From JBLNBQ01 sp050260095 (GTDB lineage Bacteria; Bacillota; UBA5301; DYFA01), in assembly GCA_050260095.1 (NCBI GenBank), contig JBLNBQ010000051.1, positions 1-21,324 of the forward strand: a stretch of DNA of 21,324 nucleotides, read 5' to 3'. The position numbers were made by a program, and so were the translations under genes. Under the pieces are notes generated by a model, which made no database searches, was not told the origin of the DNA, and saw only the letters and a program-made list of their open reading frames with translations. Shown in pieces: positions 1 to 7,514 of this stretch (its first letter is position 1; the number at the start of each line of letters is the position of its first letter).

Positions 1-28
1 AGGCCAGCGCGCTCTACCGGCAGAAACA

Positions 29-49
29 GGGGCAGCCGCCGGCTGCCCC
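29..49 (-). terminator. putative terminator hairpin after the DUF2680 gene
   Basis: A perfect 9-bp inverted repeat (29-37 with 41-49) has a 3-nt loop and lies about 20 nt past the stop codon of the minus-strand gene at 70-495. On the minus strand the stem is followed by TGTTTCTG, a weak T-rich tail, so it could be an intrinsic terminator for that gene. On the plus strand only C/G follows, so it would not work well in that direction. The short tail makes the call moderate. Confidence 0.45.
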
Positions 50-69
50 CGCGCCCGGGTCGATGGTTG

Positions 70-495
70 TCACCAGCCCATCATTCCGGCTCCCGGACCC
101 ATCATGCCGGCGCCGGGACCCATCCCAAACGCCCGCCTGCCGCCCCGGCGACCCATCCGGCCAGGCCACCCGCCGAAGCCGGGCAGCGAGCCAATCTGCC
201 CCGCATACTTCTTCTGCAGTGCAATCCGGTCCTTCAAGTAGTTAGCCTGTTCCTTGGTGATCCACCTATACTCCAGGTACTTGTCGATCATCTTCTCCCG
301 GAGGGCCAGCATCTGATTGTGGAGGTCGGTCAGCTCGGCCTTCTGCTTGTCGGTCGGCTGAGGACGCGCCTTCGCCGCCGCAGCTGCGGCAGGGGCTGTC
401 GTCTGGGCAGTGGTCTGGTTCTCCGCCAGGATAGCCCCGCCGACCGCACCGATCAGGAGCAACGCCAAGAGTCCCGCAACGATCAGTCTTTTCAT
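70..495 (-). CDS. secreted DUF2680-family protein, Met/Gly-rich tail
   Basis: This is a 141-residue exported protein. Residues 1-24 form a typical signal peptide (MKRL, a long Leu/Ala/Ile core, then AILA). An Ala-rich linker follows, then a charged helical segment at about 45-95 (DKQKAELTDLHNQML, KEQANYLKDRIA) typical of DUF2680, a family of unknown function common in Clostridia. The tail is Gly/Arg/Met-rich and holds two exact copies of GPGAGMM before a final GW. The ATG at 495 has a good GGAGG site 8-9 nt upstream. The gene stands alone, with its own promoter region and a 3' hairpin. The Met-rich tail resembles metal-binding tails, but this is not proof of binding. A 6-bp hairpin (527-541) in the 5' untranslated region may stabilise the mRNA. 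The family assignment comes from pattern recognition. Confidence 0.78.
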   Translation of the reverse strand: MKRLIVAGLLALLLIGAVGGAILAENQTTAQTTAPAAAAAAKARPQPTDKQKAELTDLHNQMLALREKMIDKYLEYRWITKEQANYLKDRIALQKKYAGQIGSLPGFGGWPGRMGRRGGRRAFGMGPGAGMMGPGAGMMGW

Positions 496-551
496 TCTTC
501 CAACCTCCTCGAAGTCGCTTTCCCCCGCGGCGTTTCGCCGCTCTGGTTCCG

Positions 552-597
552 ATTCTAGCCCGCAGTCCTGAAGAACCGCTGAAGAAAGCTTGAAGTT
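552..597 (-). promoter_or_regulatory. DUF2680 promoter with 11-bp direct repeats
   Basis: Read on the minus strand, a TAGAAT -10 element lies at 557-552. Upstream of it, over the place where a -35 would sit, is a direct repeat of TTCTTCAG at 586-579 and 575-568. A third, looser copy (ACTTCAAG) lies near 597-589. The copies are about 11 bp apart, one helical turn. No good -35 hexamer is visible. Direct repeats in helical phase that replace the -35 are the usual layout for activation by PhoB/OmpR-type response regulators. The regulator is not identified and the assignment is inference. Confidence 0.4.
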
Positions 598-675
598 TTC
601 GGGAAGGAAGGCCGCCTCGGCCAGCCGGCCCAGGAGGTGGCCAAGCTGGGCGCCCCTGGGGCGGGTGGCAGATGG

Positions 676-694
676 TATAATACCCTCAGGAGGC
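676..694 (+). promoter_or_regulatory. TATAAT box and RBS before the M42 peptidase
   Basis: A perfect TATAAT occurs at 676-681 and AGGAGG at 688-693, just before the ATG at 701. No TTGACA-like -35 is seen at the proper distance upstream. A start site about 7 nt after the box would fall on the ribosome binding site, so the box may be fortuitous. The ribosome binding site itself is convincing and fixes the start of the downstream gene. Confidence 0.35.
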
Positions 695-700
695 GTGAGT

Positions 701-1762
701 ATGGCACAGCGTTTCGAGGTTGACTATGCGGCGGACACCCTGCTTGAGCTGGTCAATATCCCCAGCGTTACGGGCAAGACGGGGGCCGCCGTCGACTTTG
801 TCGCACGGGAACTCTCCACCTGGGGGTTGGCGGTCCGGCGCACCGTCAAAGGCAGCCTGGTGGCCACGTTGCCGGGCCGGGATAAGGCAGCCAAGGGGGA
901 GCGGACCATCTCCGCCCACCTGGATACCCTGGGAGCCATGGTCAAGGAGATCAAGAGCAACGGGCGGCTGAAGTTCGCCCAGGTGGGCGGCTACATGTTT
1001 CAGGCGGTGGAAGGCGAGTACTGCACGGTGGAGACCTCGGGTGGCCGGAGGATCTCCGGGACCATCCTCACCACTGAAGCCTCGGTCCACGTCCACGACG
1101 AGCCCGCCAAGCTCGAACGCGCCCAGAAGAACATGGAGATTCGCCTGGACGAACCGGTCCGCACCCGCGCCGAAGTCGAAGCGCTCGGGGTGAGCGTCGG
1201 CGACTACGTCTCGTTCGACCCGCGGGCGGTGCGCACTCCCTCCGGCTACATCAAGGCCCGTCACCTCGATGACAAGGCGGGCGTCGCCGTGCTGCTGGCC
1301 GTGGCGCGGCAGCTCAGCCAGCTCGGCCGGCAACCCGCCGTCACCACTCACCTCTTCTTCAGCGTGTGGGAAGAGGTCGGACATGGGGCCGCGGCCGGTC
1401 TGTCCGCGGGCACCCGGGAACTGCTCGCAGTGGACATGGGCGCGGTCGGGGAGGGACAAGCCTCCGACGAGCAGGCCGTTTCCATCTGCGCCAAGGACTC
1501 CAGCGGCCCCTATCACTACGGGCTGCGCCAGCACTTGGTCGCGCTGGCCGAGCGTGAGCAGATCCCCTTCCGGGTCGACCTCTACCCGCACTACGGTTCA
1601 GACGCCAGCGCGGCCCTGCGCAGCGGCGCCGAGGTGATGGCCGGGCTGATCGGCCCCGGGGTGGACGCCTCCCACGCCTACGAGCGGACGCACCTGTCCG
1701 CCCTCGAGGCGACCGGAAGGCTCCTTTTGGCCTACCTGGAAACACCGTTCATCGAGGAGTGA
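701..1762 (+). CDS. M42 family metallopeptidase (glutamyl aminopeptidase/endoglucanase M type)
   Basis: This 353-residue cytoplasmic enzyme belongs to the dinuclear metal M42 aminopeptidases, large self-compartmentalising particles that trim peptides from the N-terminus. The metal-binding motifs are all present in order: SAHLDTLG (His near residue 73), RHLDDKAG (bridging Asp), WEEVGHG (catalytic Glu and metal Glu), VDMGAVGEG (Asp) and SHAYERTH near the C-terminus (His). The length fits the family. The open frame extends upstream to 590, but AGGAGG at 688-693 supports ATG 701, and the upstream residues are not family-like. The siroheme-type gene follows after 7 nt, so the two are probably co-transcribed, although no functional link is known. 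The exact substrate within M42 cannot be told from sequence. Confidence 0.93.
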   Translation: MAQRFEVDYAADTLLELVNIPSVTGKTGAAVDFVARELSTWGLAVRRTVKGSLVATLPGRDKAAKGERTISAHLDTLGAMVKEIKSNGRLKFAQVGGYMFQAVEGEYCTVETSGGRRISGTILTTEASVHVHDEPAKLERAQKNMEIRLDEPVRTRAEVEALGVSVGDYVSFDPRAVRTPSGYIKARHLDDKAGVAVLLAVARQLSQLGRQPAVTTHLFFSVWEEVGHGAAAGLSAGTRELLAVDMGAVGEGQASDEQAVSICAKDSSGPYHYGLRQHLVALAEREQIPFRVDLYPHYGSDASAALRSGAEVMAGLIGPGVDASHAYERTHLSALEATGRLLLAYLETPFIEE

Positions 1763-1769
1763 GACCGGC

Positions 1770-2708
1770 ATGGAATGGGACAAGGAAGCCCGCGCCCGCT
1801 TGGGCGACGCTCCGGCCCTGCTCCGTGGGTTCATCGCCCGCAAAGTGGAAGAGGTGGCCCGCGCCCAGGGTTCCGACCGGGTGACGCTGGCGATCTGGGA
1901 CGCGGCCAAACGGCTCCGGGACAAGGCGCTGCACGACCCCTCCTCCCCCACCGACCTTCCCTCGCCGGAACTGCTCAGCGCGCTGGTGCGCGAGACCGAG
2001 AACCGGGGGCAGCGGGAGGGCAAGGCGTTCCGGCTGAGAGTCTGCGGGGGGGCCTTCGGTTGCCCCCGTCCCCAGGTGGACGTGGCCGGCCTCGCCCAGG
2101 AACTCGAAGCGGAACTCGAGCGGTCGGGGCTGGCCGAACGGCTCGACGCCGCGCTCGCCGGGCGGGTGCTCACCCATCACAAGCTGGCGGTAGCCGTCGC
2201 GGGGTGCGTAAACGGCTGCTCTGAGCCCCCCACCAAGGATTTCGGCGTCTCCGGCCAGGCGCGCCCTGAGGCCGTGAAAGGAAAATGTACCGGCTGTCGC
2301 CGGTGCGAGAAGGCGTGCCAGGAGCGGGCCGTGACCGCGGGGCGGCCCGGAAGCGAAACCCCCGATCCCAGTTTCGACCGCGCCGCCTGCCTCAACTGCG
2401 GAGACTGCGCCCGGGCCTGCCAGGCCGGCGCCATCGCGCTGACCCCGGGGTATCGCGTGACGATCGGCGGGCGGCTGGGGCGCCATCCCCGCCTGGCTTC
2501 CGTGCTGATCCCCTTCACCGAAGACCGGCAGGAGGTCGTGCAGGCCCTCCGGGAGCTTCTGGCGTGGGCGCAGGAGGTGGGGCGCCCGGGTGAGCGGATC
2601 GCCGCCCTGTTGGAGCGCTGCCCCTTGCCCGGGAGCCTCGCCTGCCAGATCCCTGCGCCAGCGCCCCGCATCCTTCAATGCCCGGGGCTGGCCAGGACAG
2701 TTAAATGA
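1770..2708 (+). CDS. siroheme/4Fe-4S reductase-like protein with PCP_red and ferredoxin domains
   Basis: This 312-residue protein appears to be a soluble redox enzyme. Residues 1-53 resemble PCP_red, a helical domain first described at the end of light-independent protochlorophyllide reductase. Residues about 85-155 carry the siroheme-4Fe-4S pattern of sulfite/nitrite reductases: C92-x5-C98 and C146-x3-C150. Two ferredoxin clusters follow, at C173/C176/C179/C183 and C207/C210/C213/C217. The protein is about half the length of a complete assimilatory sulfite reductase, which has two repeats, so it resembles the small single-repeat proteins of COG2221 (dissimilatory sulfite reductase-like). Its substrate cannot be stated; sulfite, nitrite or another small molecule is possible. 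It starts 7 nt after the M42 gene with GAGGAG overlapping that stop codon. Its end overlaps the convergent kbl gene by 8 nt. Confidence 0.85.
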   Translation: MEWDKEARARLGDAPALLRGFIARKVEEVARAQGSDRVTLAIWDAAKRLRDKALHDPSSPTDLPSPELLSALVRETENRGQREGKAFRLRVCGGAFGCPRPQVDVAGLAQELEAELERSGLAERLDAALAGRVLTHHKLAVAVAGCVNGCSEPPTKDFGVSGQARPEAVKGKCTGCRRCEKACQERAVTAGRPGSETPDPSFDRAACLNCGDCARACQAGAIALTPGYRVTIGGRLGRHPRLASVLIPFTEDRQEVVQALRELLAWAQEVGRPGERIAALLERCPLPGSLACQIPAPAPRILQCPGLARTVK

Positions 2709-3882
2709 TGCCCAGTTCCGTCCCAACCTTGCGGAAGACGTCCAGCGCGTAGCTGAGATCCTCCCGGGTATGGGCGGCCGTGACGATCGTCCGCACGCGC
2801 GCCTTGTCCTTGGCCACCGTCGGGTAGGCGATGCCCTGGGCGAAGACGCCCTCCGAGAAGAGCCGGTCGCTCAGGCGCATGGCCCGGGCTCCCTCCCCGA
2901 CGATCACGGGGGTGATCGGCGTCTCGGAGAGGCCCGTGTCGAACCCGAGGTCCTTAAGCCCCTGCTTGAAGAAGCGGGTGTTCTCCCAGAGCCGGTCGAT
3001 GAGCGCCGGTTCTTCCTCGAGAATCTTGAGCCCAGCGATGGCCGCCGCCGTGACGGCGGGCGGATGGGAAGTGGAGAAGAGGAACGGACGGGCGCGCTGG
3101 ATCAGGTAGTCGATGAGGGTCCGGCTCCCCGCCACGTAACCGCCGAGACAGCCGAGCGCTTTGGAAAGGGTGCCGACCTGGATGTCGACTTGCCCGTGCA
3201 GGTCGAAGTGGTCGATGGTGCCCCGCCCGTTGCGGCCCATGACGCCGCTGGCGTGCGCGTCGTCCACCATCATGATCGCGCCGAACTCCCGGGCGGCGGC
3301 GACGATCTCGGGCAGCGGCGCCACGTCGCCGTCCATGCTGAAGACGCCGTCGGTGATGACGAGCGTGTGCGGGAACTGCCCCTGAGTCTCGCTCAGAACC
3401 TGGCGCATGGCCGCCACGTCGCGGTGCGGGAACACCTTGATGGTAGCCCGAGAGAGCCGCGCCCCGTCGATGATCGAGGCATGGTTGAGCTGGTCGCTGA
3501 CGATCAGGTCTTCCTTGCCCAGGATGGCCGAGACCGTGCCGGCGTTGGCGGTGAACCCCGACTGGAACACCAGGGCCGCCTCGGTCCGCTTGAAGACGGC
3601 GAGCCTCGCCTCCAGCTCCTCGTGCAGGCTCATCGTCCCGGCGATGGTGCGCACCGACCCCGAACCCGCCCCGTAGCGTTCCACCGCCAGGCGGGCCGCT
3701 TCCTTGAGGCGCGGGTCGGCGGCCAGGCCCAGGTAGTTGTTGGAGGAGAGGTTCACGACTTCCCGGCCGTCGAAGACCGCCCGGGGCCCCTGCTCTCCCT
3801 CAAGGACGCGGGGCAGGCGAAAGACTCCCTGGCCCCTCAGGTCGTCCAATTCCGCGGCGAGGTAAGACAGCGCATCAGGCAT
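2701..3882 (-). CDS. kbl: glycine C-acetyltransferase (2-amino-3-ketobutyrate CoA ligase)
   Basis: This 393-residue PLP enzyme is of the alpha-oxoamine synthase type. It cleaves 2-amino-3-ketobutyrate with CoA to give glycine and acetyl-CoA, the second step of threonine breakdown. Visible motifs are NNYLGLA near the N-terminus, GAGSGSVRTIAGT, NHASIIDG, VDDAHASG (PLP-binding Asp and His) and TLSKALGCLGG, whose Lys (near residue 240) should form the PLP Schiff base. Length and all motifs fit Kbl rather than 8-amino-7-oxononanoate synthase, and the tdh gene immediately upstream settles the choice. AGGAGG precedes ATG 3882. The 36-nt gap after tdh points to one transcript. The 3' end overlaps the convergent siroheme-type gene by 8 nt, and no terminator is visible between them. 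Confidence 0.95.
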   Translation of the reverse strand: MPDALSYLAAELDDLRGQGVFRLPRVLEGEQGPRAVFDGREVVNLSSNNYLGLAADPRLKEAARLAVERYGAGSGSVRTIAGTMSLHEELEARLAVFKRTEAALVFQSGFTANAGTVSAILGKEDLIVSDQLNHASIIDGARLSRATIKVFPHRDVAAMRQVLSETQGQFPHTLVITDGVFSMDGDVAPLPEIVAAAREFGAIMMVDDAHASGVMGRNGRGTIDHFDLHGQVDIQVGTLSKALGCLGGYVAGSRTLIDYLIQRARPFLFSTSHPPAVTAAAIAGLKILEEEPALIDRLWENTRFFKQGLKDLGFDTGLSETPITPVIVGEGARAMRLSDRLFSEGVFAQGIAYPTVAKDKARVRTIVTAAHTREDLSYALDVFRKVGTELGII

Positions 3883-3918
3883 GGCGTGACTCCTCCTGTC
3901 CTTCTTTTCCGCCCGCGC

Positions 3919-4956
3919 TCACGGGTAGAGGATGATCTTGCCCGCCTCGTGCGAGCGCGCCAGTTCCATCGCGTGGTGAAACTCGTCGAGCTTGAACTTG
4001 GCGGTGATGACGGGCGAGACGTCGAGTCCCGCCTCGAGCAACGCCATCGCCTTGTACCATGTCCCGAACATCTTCCGCCCATTGATGCCGCGGACGGTCG
4101 CGCCCTTGAAGACGATGGCGTCGGCGAGGTCGAGTTCCATCGGCCGCGAGGGAATCCCGAGCAGCGCCACCTGCCCGCCCTTCCGCAGCGCTGCGAAGCC
4201 CTGGCGAATGGCGTCGGGATGGCCGCTCATCTCCAGCATCACGTCGGCACCGAACCCCCGGGTGTGCTCCAGGACAGCTTCATCGAGCCTGGTCTGGGTG
4301 GTGTTGACGGTCAGCGTCGCGCCCAGGCGCCGGGCGAGGTCGAGCCGGAAGTCATTCACGTCGGCGGCGACGATCTTGGCTGCCCCGGCGTGACGGGCGA
4401 TGGCCACGGCGCACAGCCCGATGGGTCCGCAGCCGATGACCTCTACGTAGTTGCCGATCAGCTCCTGGGCGAGCGCGGTGTGAATGGCGTTGCCCAACGG
4501 ATCCTGGATGGCGGCGATTTCAACCGGGATCGAGCGATCCATCCGCCAGACGTTGGCGACGGGCACCGAGACGTACTCGGCGAAGCAGCCGTCCCGGTCC
4601 ACGCCGATGATCTCGACCTCCTGGCAGATGTGAGCCTGCCCGTTCTTGCAGAAGTAGCACTGGCCACACGCCACGTGGGTCTCGACCGAAACGTATTCCC
4701 CAAGGGAGAAGCCCTTGACGCCCTCGCCCAGCTCCACGATCTCCCCGCAGAACTCATGGCCGAAGATCCGGGGGACCTTGAGTCGTCCTTGCGCCCACGG
4801 ATCCCAGTTGTAGATGTGGATGTCGGTGCCGCAGATCGCGGTCGCCAGCACCTTGACCAGCACGTGCTGGGACGGGACCTCGGGGATCGGGGCTTCGATC
4901 AGTTCGGCCCCTGGCGCGGCTTTCAGCTTGGCGACCGCCTTCATCGTCCCTTTCAT
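3919..4956 (-). CDS. tdh: L-threonine 3-dehydrogenase
   Basis: This 345-residue zinc-dependent medium-chain dehydrogenase oxidises L-threonine to 2-amino-3-ketobutyrate with NAD+, feeding Kbl encoded next. Catalytic zinc ligands are C42 (AICGTDIH) and H67/E68 (GHEF). The structural zinc site is C97, C100, C103 and C111, the same numbering as in the E. coli enzyme, which supports the start chosen here. The Rossmann motif GCGPIG follows near the middle. A longer frame exists upstream, but GAGGTGG seven nt before ATG 4956 and the family length favour this start; ATG 4944 is too far from the site. With kbl it forms the glycine-producing threonine catabolic operon, which lies after the terminator of the ABC operon and so should have its own promoter. 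Confidence 0.95.
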   Translation of the reverse strand: MKGTMKAVAKLKAAPGAELIEAPIPEVPSQHVLVKVLATAICGTDIHIYNWDPWAQGRLKVPRIFGHEFCGEIVELGEGVKGFSLGEYVSVETHVACGQCYFCKNGQAHICQEVEIIGVDRDGCFAEYVSVPVANVWRMDRSIPVEIAAIQDPLGNAIHTALAQELIGNYVEVIGCGPIGLCAVAIARHAGAAKIVAADVNDFRLDLARRLGATLTVNTTQTRLDEAVLEHTRGFGADVMLEMSGHPDAIRQGFAALRKGGQVALLGIPSRPMELDLADAIVFKGATVRGINGRKMFGTWYKAMALLEAGLDVSPVITAKFKLDEFHHAMELARSHEAGKIILYP

Positions 4957-5069
4957 CCAGATGCCACCTCTTCTCCGACTGGCGCCTGCGCGCGAAGATT
5001 GTATTCTGTATCCACACACCCATTCCTCTCTCCTGCCACTCACCCAGAGCGCCCCCAGGTGACTCCGCC
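4957..5069 (-). promoter_or_regulatory. intergenic region holding the presumed tdh-kbl promoter
   Basis: This gap lies between the upstream operon's terminator and tdh. On the minus strand TACAAT occurs at 5003-4998, a plausible -10 about 42 nt before the tdh start. The hexamer 17 nt further upstream (GGAATG) is a poor -35. The stretch is locally AT-richer than its surroundings. The promoter call rests on position and the single -10-like hexamer. Confidence 0.28.
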
Positions 5070-5097
5070 AAAAAAGGGGCGGGCCCGCAGGCCCGCC
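5070..5097 (-). terminator. intrinsic terminator of the DUF3798 transporter operon
   Basis: On the minus strand an 8-bp perfect stem (5097-5090 with 5085-5078) with a 4-nt loop is followed by CC and then six T residues (5075-5070). It lies 20 nt past the stop codon of the 72-residue gene. This is a textbook Rho-independent terminator. It sets the 3' boundary of the ABC transporter operon and separates it from tdh-kbl. Confidence 0.88.
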
Positions 5098-5117
5098 GCC
5101 GTCTGTGAGCTTCTCGC

Positions 5118-5336
5118 CTAGAACTTGAACGACAGGCTGGGTTCCCCTGTGTACTCGACTTTCGTATCGGAAGGGACGAACTTGTCGCTCAGGGTCGCGT
5201 ACAGCCCGCCGGTCACGGGGCAGGTCACCCACCAGGAGAAACCGGTGTTCTTGTTGAGCCACGCGCTGACGCCGTCGTCGTACGCCTTGAACTGGAGCTG
5301 CTGGTACTTCAGGCCGCCCTCGAGCGCCGGCACCAT
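5118..5336 (-). CDS. 72-residue protein of unknown function, last gene of the transporter operon
   Basis: I do not recognise this family. The reading frame is bounded upstream by a stop at 5366-5364, which is also the stop codon of the preceding permease, so ATG 5336 (or GTG 5333) must be the start. No strong ribosome binding site is seen. The protein lacks a signal peptide and a membrane helix. It is rich in aromatic and alternating polar/apolar residues (LKYQQLQFKAY, TGFSWWVTCP, SLSFKF), which suggests beta strands. It ends in Phe, as many beta-barrel outer-membrane proteins do, so it could be the tail of a degraded larger protein. The position between the permease and a terminator argues for a real, co-transcribed gene. 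A role in the transporter is inference only. Confidence 0.5.
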   Translation of the reverse strand: MVPALEGGLKYQQLQFKAYDDGVSAWLNKNTGFSWWVTCPVTGGLYATLSDKFVPSDTKVEYTGEPSLSFKF

Positions 5337-5363
5337 GGCGAAACCCGCCTGCTTGGTTGGCCC

Positions 5364-6458
5364 CTATTTCTTCGCCTGCCAGGCGTGCATGGCCAGCGCC
5401 ACCGCGATGACCCCGTACGCCAGGAAGGATCGGAAGTACTCGCCCACCTGGGGGATTCCGAGCAACTTCTGGCCGGCCAGCGGCGAGACCACGAAGAGCG
5501 TGTGGAAGAGCACCACCCCCACCAGCCCGTTCCAGATCGTCGCCCGCCGGGAGGTTGCGCCGCCGACGAGCAGCGCGGCGATGGAGAACGTCCCCACCTG
5601 TTCGTGGCTGTTGTAGGTGTTCATCGTCCCGATGTTCTGCAGGAAGATGATCTGCCCCCAGGCGGCCAGAACGGTCGAGATGATGATGGCGGTCAGCCGG
5701 ATGCGGTCGACGTTGATGCCGGCCACCTCGGCCACGTGCATGTCCTGTCCGACGGTGCGCATCTGCTGCCCCAGCTTCGTCCGGATCAGGAAGGAAACGA
5801 CCAGGCAGAGCAGGGCGGTCACGAGCAGGGTACAGAGGGGGATAAGGTACGGACCGACCATGATCGGCCCGAAGAAAGCGGTGTCGAGAGCGTTGCTCAC
5901 CTCGATCAGGTCGACGGTGTTCCGCAGCCCGATCCCGCTGGGCAGCAGGAGCACGGGGTTCTTCATCGGGATGACCGTGCCGACGAGAACCAGGAAGATC
6001 AACTGGTAGAGGCCGTTGGCGAAGAAGCCCATGATGAGGCTCGTCACCATCTCCCGGCCTTTGGCCCGGTTGAGCACCTGGCCGGTCAGCCAGCCGAAGA
6101 GCACGGCGATGGGCGCCGCCACCGCCGCGGCCAGGGCGATCCCGGCCAGCCCCACCACCTGGAAGTGGGTCACGGCCACCAGAGCCATCTGCGCGGCCAT
6201 CGCCCCGATGACGATGCCGAAGTTGAGCCCCAGCCCCGCCACGATCGGGATGAGCAGCGAAAGGACGAGGAACGAGTTGCGCCCCAGCCGGGTGATGATC
6301 TCATTGACCAGGTAGACCGGGTCGAGCCGGGCGGCGATGATGCCGGCCAGGCAGAGGACGGCGAAGAAGAGGGGGACGGCCCCCCGGGAGAGCACGGCCT
6401 GGACCACCCTTTGGGGCCGGCCGCCGGCGGTGATGGTTGGCGCAGCGGGTGTGCTCAT
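5364..6458 (-). CDS. ABC transporter permease, branched-chain/ribose (BPD_transp_2) type
   Basis: This 364-residue inner-membrane protein has about eight to ten hydrophobic segments. It resembles RbsC/YufQ-type permeases of the BPD_transp_2 family: a Gly-rich GLGLNFGIVIGAMAAQ segment early on, and a cytoplasmic coupling region with GQQMRTVGQDMHVAEVAGINVDRIR, where the ATPase docks. It is the second of two different permeases in the operon, so they probably form a heterodimeric channel. The start ATG 6458 lies 4 nt after the upstream permease's stop, with GGAGG overlapping that gene's end, which indicates translational coupling. The substrate is not known; sugars or nucleosides are typical for the family, but DUF3798 systems have not been assigned a substrate that I know of. 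Confidence 0.9.
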   Translation of the reverse strand: MSTPAAPTITAGGRPQRVVQAVLSRGAVPLFFAVLCLAGIIAARLDPVYLVNEIITRLGRNSFLVLSLLIPIVAGLGLNFGIVIGAMAAQMALVAVTHFQVVGLAGIALAAAVAAPIAVLFGWLTGQVLNRAKGREMVTSLIMGFFANGLYQLIFLVLVGTVIPMKNPVLLLPSGIGLRNTVDLIEVSNALDTAFFGPIMVGPYLIPLCTLLVTALLCLVVSFLIRTKLGQQMRTVGQDMHVAEVAGINVDRIRLTAIIISTVLAAWGQIIFLQNIGTMNTYNSHEQVGTFSIAALLVGGATSRRATIWNGLVGVVLFHTLFVVSPLAGQKLLGIPQVGEYFRSFLAYGVIAVALAMHAWQAKK

Positions 6459-6462
6459 CGCG

Positions 6463-7512
6463 CTACCTCCCTCCCGTCCGGGTCAAGGCGTAGAGGATCA
6501 TGCCGTTGGAGATGATGACCCGGGCGATCTCGCTGATGTCGGCCCCCCGCAGGACCGTCTGGGTGACCGGCAGGGCGATGGTGAGCAGCGTGTGGAAGAG
6601 CGCCGTGCCGATGATCACGTTGCCGATGCTCGCCTTCTTGAGCGACGCCCCGCCGATCAGGATGGCGGCCATCGCCGGGAAAGCCATGTAGAGCGGCGCC
6701 GTGTAGAGCTGGAGGAACCCGTAGCTCTGGGCGTAGACGAGGATGCCGATGGCGCCAAGGACGGTGGAGAGCACGATCCCCGTGTGCCGCATCGCCCCCA
6801 CGTTGATGCCCGACGAGGTGGCGTAGGCCGGGTTGCTCCCGGCGGCCAGCATGGCGAAGCCCGTCCGCGACCGGAAAAAAGCCCAAGCCAGCGCGCAGAA
6901 GGCGGCGAAGAAGAGCAAGAGCCCCGTGGGCACCGTCACTCCCGCCACGGTGAAGGCCAGAAAGTTGTTGAGCACCTTGCCGAAGTGGCTGCCCAGCGTC
7001 AGGGTGTAGCGCAGGCCCGAGCCGCCGATGGCGAAGATCAGCAGCGGGTTCTTGAAGGGGGCCATGACCCAGAAGATGCACATGACCGAGACGATCGAGA
7101 ACCCGATGTACGTGCCGACCGTCATCTCCTGCCCTCTGACCTTATCCAGCAGGAGGGCGTAGGCATATCCCGCGGCCACGGCCAGCGGGATCGCGACCGC
7201 CACGGCTGCCAGGAAGCCGGTGAAGCCGGGCAGGTTGGCGTTCATGCTGAGGACGCCGCCGACCAGCCCGCAGACGATCCCGACCGGCAGGCCGAAGTTC
7301 AGCCCCGCGCCGCAGGCGATGCTCGGCAGCATGGCCAGAACCAACAGCCCGTTCATTCCCACCCGGACGAGCGAGTCGGTGACCAGGATCGCGAGGTCCA
7401 TCTTCATGATCAGAGCCACCGCGAACAGGCTCAAGACGAACCCGGTGATGATCAGCCGGGGCAGGCCCAGCCCTTCCACCAGGTTGGCGTAGCTTTCCGC
7501 GACGGTCTTCAC
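6463..7512 (-). CDS. ABC transporter permease, BPD_transp_2 type (first permease)
   Basis: This 349-residue polytopic membrane protein is homologous in layout to the neighbouring permease (compare ACGAGLNFGLPVGIVCG with the matching segment there). It has a coupling region RTGFAMLAAGSNPAYATSSGINVGAMRH typical of RbsC-like permeases. The frame stays open far upstream through the ATPase gene, but GTG 7512 is the natural start: it lies 2 nt after the ATPase stop codon, with AGGAGG 10 nt before it. The resulting protein starts MKVKTVAESY, directly ahead of the first hydrophobic segment. The tight spacing on both sides supports one operon and coupled translation. Confidence 0.9.
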   Translation of the reverse strand: MKTVAESYANLVEGLGLPRLIITGFVLSLFAVALIMKMDLAILVTDSLVRVGMNGLLVLAMLPSIACGAGLNFGLPVGIVCGLVGGVLSMNANLPGFTGFLAAVAVAIPLAVAAGYAYALLLDKVRGQEMTVGTYIGFSIVSVMCIFWVMAPFKNPLLIFAIGGSGLRYTLTLGSHFGKVLNNFLAFTVAGVTVPTGLLLFFAAFCALAWAFFRSRTGFAMLAAGSNPAYATSSGINVGAMRHTGIVLSTVLGAIGILVYAQSYGFLQLYTAPLYMAFPAMAAILIGGASLKKASIGNVIIGTALFHTLLTIALPVTQTVLRGADISEIARVIISNGMILYALTRTGGR

Positions 7513-7514
7513 CT

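Noticed and set aside
1..245. Possible end of an upstream plus-strand gene at the window edge
   Set aside because: Frames stay open, but the sequence runs through a hairpin and then antisense to the DUF2680 gene; the first 60 bases do not allow a family call.
590..700. N-terminal extension of the M42 peptidase
   Set aside because: AGGAGG before ATG 701 and the family length favour the shorter protein.
2590..5121. 843-codon open frame on the plus strand across kbl and tdh
   Set aside because: It is the antisense of two clear minus-strand enzymes; its product is Arg/Asp/Gly-rich with no family features, as expected in GC-rich DNA.
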